Assembly (NCBI GenBank): GCA_002397275.1
Contig: DHAA01000058.1
Location: 27,746 to 34,796 of the forward strand
DNA length: 7,051 nt
Source of the DNA: Thermacetogenium sp. UBA4966
GTDB lineage: Bacteria > Bacillota > DSM-12270 > Thermacetogeniales > Thermacetogeniaceae
Reading direction: 5' to 3'
This document shows, in pieces, positions 4,873 to 7,051 of the stretch. Position 1 is the stretch's first letter. The number at the start of each line of letters is the position of its first letter. A model generated the notes under the pieces. It searched no databases, was not told the origin of the DNA, and saw only the letters and a program-made list of their open reading frames with translations. The position numbers and the translations under genes are program-made.

Positions 4873-5952
4873 TCAGCTCTTCAGCAACCCTGTCAGTTCA
4901 TTCACCAGCAGCCGGTTCTTTTCTCTGTCCTTCACCGCGACCCGGATATAATTTTTGCCCAGATAGGCAAAATTGCTGCAATCCCTCACCAGGATTCCTC
5001 TTGCGGCCAGCCTCTCTGCAACACAGGGTGCGGCGAGCGCTCCGTCCAGCTCCAGCAGTAAGTACGGTCCCTGCGAGGGGTGCATCTTAACGCCTCGCGC
5101 CGCGGAGAGAGCAGACTCGAGCCACCGCCGCTCTTCTTCCACAAAAGAACGTGTGCGGCGGCAGTACTCCTCATCCTGCAGGGATGCGGCTGCCGCGGCC
5201 TGAGCAATGGCATTGACCTGCCAGGGGGGCTGAAACCTGCTTAAAAGAGAGATAATTTGCGGGTGAGCAGCCCCATAGCCGACGCGCAGCCCCGGTATGG
5301 AAAAGAACTTGGTCAGGGATTGCAGTACTAAAAGATTTTTATTGTTCTCAGTTTTTATAGCCGCGCTCAATTCTTGCCAATGCTGGTGAAAGATCAGAAA
5401 AGATTCATCAACGACGACAAAAATACCCTCAGTATCGCAGAACTGAAGAAAAGGCTGCCGGATCTCCTGTGGAAAAAGGTTGCCTGTAGGATTGTTGGGG
5501 TTGCAGAGGAAAACCATATCAACATCGGAGGCAGCCCGCATAAGCGGTTTTAGCCCCGGGGTAAAGCCTTTTTCCCGCCCCAGGCGAAACAGTTTCAGCT
5601 TCGCTTGAAAAGCACGGGCAGCGATCTCATATTCCCGGAAGGTTGGGGATGGGATCAAAACAGATCGAGGGCGTAAGGCCTGCATCACCATGTAAATCAG
5701 TTCTACCGCCCCATTGGTAAAAATAAGGTTATCGTAAGAAATACCGAGCCGTGAGGCACAGTTTTCCTTGAGGGTCTCACAGTAGGGATCCGGATAGATG
5801 GTCACATACTTGAGGCCGTTCTCTAAAATTGTATTAATTGCCGGCGAGGGTCCCAGGGGATTGACATTAACGCTGAAATCTATGATCTTATCCGGATCCA
5901 GCCCGTACCTGGCCGCCATCTGCGTGAGATTACCCCCGTGTTGATGCTTCAC
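4873..5952 (-). CDS. cobD: L-threonine-O-3-phosphate decarboxylase CobD (PLP-dependent)
   Basis: The 359-residue protein is a fold-type I aminotransferase-like enzyme with the CobD hallmarks. It begins with HGGN (5-8) and has DFSVNVNPLGPSP (25-37), the PLP-phosphate region NGAVELIY (80-87), NPNNPTG (151-157), DES (182-184), the Schiff-base lysine K215 in SLTKFFSIPGLRVGY (212-226), and a carboxylate-binding Arg in YIRVAV (R337). The HGGN start and the length distinguish it from histidinol-phosphate aminotransferase, its closest look-alike. CobD decarboxylates threonine phosphate to (R)-1-amino-2-propanol phosphate, the linker that CbiB attaches to adenosylcobyric acid. The GTG start has GGGGGAG six bases upstream and lies inside the last codons of pduX (23-base overlap), which points to coupled translation. 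The name follows Salmonella usage; the equivalent is called CobC in some genomes. Confidence 0.92.
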   Translation of the reverse strand: MKHQHGGNLTQMAARYGLDPDKIIDFSVNVNPLGPSPAINTILENGLKYVTIYPDPYCETLKENCASRLGISYDNLIFTNGAVELIYMVMQALRPRSVLIPSPTFREYEIAARAFQAKLKLFRLGREKGFTPGLKPLMRAASDVDMVFLCNPNNPTGNLFPQEIRQPFLQFCDTEGIFVVVDESFLIFHQHWQELSAAIKTENNKNLLVLQSLTKFFSIPGLRVGYGAAHPQIISLLSRFQPPWQVNAIAQAAAAASLQDEEYCRRTRSFVEEERRWLESALSAARGVKMHPSQGPYLLLELDGALAAPCVAERLAARGILVRDCSNFAYLGKNYIRVAVKDREKNRLLVNELTGLLKS

Positions 5953-6856
5953 GGTGTTCTCCCCCTTCCAGGCGAATCATCCCCGGGTAACGAGGGCCTC
6001 CCCCTACCAGACGCAGCGGGTAAGAGGCCTTAACCTCAGGGAAGCATTTCACAAGGCAGCTCAGCAAAAAACTATCCCTTTCCAGCCCGGGCGGAAACAG
6101 CATCCCGGCCACAGTGCCGCTGTGGGCGACGTTAACTCCATAACCGCCATGCCTTGATGTAAAATCGATCAGTTCCTCCAGGCGCGGCTTAGGAAGGATG
6201 CTCTGGTTGACCAAAGCGCTCAAGCTAGCCCCCCTGCCCACAAGAAGCGCATCTTTCCTGGCGATACCGGCTTTAACAAGATTGAGAGCCTGTCCAACCG
6301 CATGCTCATTGGCTCTGTTCCGGGAGGGCAGGTCGAGACGTCTGTTGAACTCCTCGGTGTTCACCACCCCGCCAAAATCCAGAGCGAGAATTCCCAGAGG
6401 AAAAGGCTCGCCCAACAGCTCATATAAGTTCCCCCGCACATGATCAAACAAAACAATCCCCGGAAAAAAAACGCTGTCGGACGGCTCGATCCCCAGAGCC
6501 ACAGTGGCTATCCAGTCAGGATCCGGTTTGCTGCCGAGGGCAGCGGCAACGGCAAAACAAGCGGCAGCTATATCCGCGGTGCTGCTGGCCATTCCCTTGC
6601 CCATTGGAAGTTCCGATACCGTCTCCAAGACTACGCCATACCCGGCAAGGCCTTTTAGTTCAAGCATGCGGCGAACCGCCTGATATGTTTTTAAGCGCTT
6701 CGCGGGATAGGCGTCTTTCAGTTTATGCCCCAGACGCACGGTAACCCGGCTGTACCGGTTAACCGGACAAGAAACCAGAAAGTTTGTTCCCTGCAATGTT
6801 CCCTGTACCAATTCCCCGCAGGCGCCGGGAACCAGGGCGCTCCCTTCTAATATCAC
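5930..6856 (-). CDS. pduX: L-threonine kinase PduX (GHMP kinase family)
   Basis: This 308-residue GHMP kinase phosphorylates L-threonine at O3 for the aminopropanol arm of cobalamin. The N-terminal PGACGELVQG (10-19) is the PduX version of GHMP motif 1 and separates it from homoserine and mevalonate kinases. Motif 2, the ATP-binding P-loop, is ELPMGKGMASSTADIAA (82-98). EPSDSVFFPG (124-133) and the C-terminal motif VNVAHSGTVAGML (241-253) follow. The frame is open to a TTG at 6871, but I choose GTG at 6856 because GGGGGGTGA lies just before it, and MILEGSALVPGACGE gives the short N-terminus usual for the family. The 3' end overlaps cobD, whose product uses the threonine phosphate. It lies 47 bases after the probable cbiB, so the three genes look like one operon. 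Confidence 0.9.
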   Translation of the reverse strand: MILEGSALVPGACGELVQGTLQGTNFLVSCPVNRYSRVTVRLGHKLKDAYPAKRLKTYQAVRRMLELKGLAGYGVVLETVSELPMGKGMASSTADIAAACFAVAAALGSKPDPDWIATVALGIEPSDSVFFPGIVLFDHVRGNLYELLGEPFPLGILALDFGGVVNTEEFNRRLDLPSRNRANEHAVGQALNLVKAGIARKDALLVGRGASLSALVNQSILPKPRLEELIDFTSRHGGYGVNVAHSGTVAGMLFPPGLERDSFLLSCLVKCFPEVKASYPLRLVGGGPRYPGMIRLEGGEHREASTRG

Positions 6857-6860
6857 CAGG

Positions 6861-6869
6861 TCACCCCCC
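6861..6869 (-). promoter_or_regulatory. Ribosome binding site that fixes the pduX start
   Basis: GGGGGGTGA ends four bases before GTG 6856 and closely resembles the full anti-16S consensus. It overlaps the alternative TTG start at 6871, which has no comparable site upstream. Confidence 0.65.
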
Positions 6870-6882
6870 AACTTTTTTCCTT

Positions 6883-6897
6883 CATCATATTATGATG
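6883..6897. repeat. Short inverted repeat CATCAT-3-ATGATG
   Basis: Two 6-base arms (6883-6888 and 6892-6897) flank a 3-base loop in the cbiB-pduX gap. It lacks a T-run on the minus strand, so it is a weak hairpin or possible operator, not an obvious terminator. Confidence 0.3.
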
Positions 6898-6902
6898 CTA
6901 AC

Positions 6903-6931
6903 ATTATAGCCGCGCGGCATTAACAAGTAAA
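6903..6931 (-). promoter_or_regulatory. Possible sigma-A-type promoter for pduX-cobD
   Basis: A perfect TATAAT (6908 to 6903) lies 17 bases after TTTACT (6931 to 6926), four of six matches to TTGACA. The spacer contains the palindrome GCCGCGCGGC (6909-6918). The -10 box overlaps the stop codon of the probable cbiB, so it may be an internal operon promoter or chance. Confidence 0.35.
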
Positions 6932-7050
6932 ACTATTCCTGTATAAAAAACAAGAAACAAGACAAACGCCGCGCGGATCAACCTTCTGGCAGTCGTGATC
7001 TGCCTCTTTTCCAGAGGTTTGACCGGATCTCCCAGATGCGGCCTTCTCGA
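6904..7050 (-). CDS. cbiB: Probable C-terminus of adenosylcobinamide-phosphate synthase CbiB (runs off right edge)
   Basis: A minus-strand frame open from the window edge ends in TAA at 6904 and encodes 48 residues. They start RRPHLGDPVKPLEKRQITTA, continue with RRLIR, and end in one hydrophobic segment AAFVLFLVFYTGIVLLV. The pattern, a conserved (K/R)P-x-(I/L)GDP-x-x-PL, then I-x-x-A-x-x-L and a final membrane helix, matches the C-terminal end of CbiB as I know it. CbiB is an inner-membrane enzyme that attaches aminopropanol phosphate to adenosylcobyric acid. Its position just before pduX and cobD, which make that substrate, strongly supports the call. The assignment rests on a short fragment, so some other membrane protein cannot be excluded. 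Confidence 0.72.
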   Translation of the reverse strand, partial: SRRPHLGDPVKPLEKRQITTARRLIRAAFVLFLVFYTGIVLLVNAARL

Positions 7051-7051
7051 C

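Noticed and set aside
4493..4951. A 152-codon open frame on the plus strand across MOSC, the gap and the cobD end
   Set aside because: It is Ser/Phe/Pro-rich, lacks family motifs and runs antisense to two convincing genes.
6979..7049. Another minus-strand frame at the right edge (containing GRIWEIRSN), considered as a RelE/HigB-type toxin end
   Set aside because: The resemblance is limited to a few residues, and the competing frame shows a CbiB-like C-terminus with a membrane helix in the right gene context.

Overview
The window is one long cobalamin (vitamin B12) locus read entirely on the minus strand. It encodes the anaerobic (cobalt-early, cbi-type) pathway. The organism is most likely an anaerobic Gram-positive bacterium of the Clostridia. 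This is inferred from CbiD with a fused CbiET, PduX/CobD-type aminopropanol-phosphate synthesis, strong GGAGG-type ribosome binding sites, frequent GTG starts and a moderately high GC content. The exact genus cannot be read from the sequence.

In the direction of transcription (right to left) the window has two blocks. The first makes and attaches the lower-ligand linker. It holds the 3' end of a gene whose product matches the C-terminus of CbiB (adenosylcobinamide-phosphate synthase), then pduX (L-threonine kinase), then cobD (L-threonine-phosphate decarboxylase). PduX turns threonine into threonine phosphate, CobD decarboxylates it to aminopropanol phosphate, and CbiB joins that to the corrin ring. 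A small MOSC-domain protein follows, with no obvious role in B12 synthesis.

Next is a regulatory region of about 700 bases (4290 to 3584). It contains a complete adenosylcobalamin riboswitch: the P1 helix, the GCCACTG core, the B12 box and a 7-base L5-L13 kissing pair can all be found. Directly after it come a strong Shine-Dalgarno sequence, a 7-codon leader ORF (MIIKLSP) and an intrinsic terminator whose loop contains the leader stop codon. About 290 bases without a recognisable gene then lead to the second block.

The second block builds the corrin ring. It begins with a 679-residue protein in which a CbiO-type ABC ATPase is fused in frame to CbiD (cobalt-precorrin-5B C1-methyltransferase). 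It continues with the CbiE-CbiT fusion (C5 and C15 methylation plus decarboxylation) and the start of cbiL (C20 methylation), which runs off the left edge.

The most unusual points are the CbiO-CbiD fusion, whose ATPase has substitutions at key positions and no CbiM/N/Q partners in the window, and the riboswitch/leader-peptide/terminator arrangement, which suggests ribosome-dependent control of termination.
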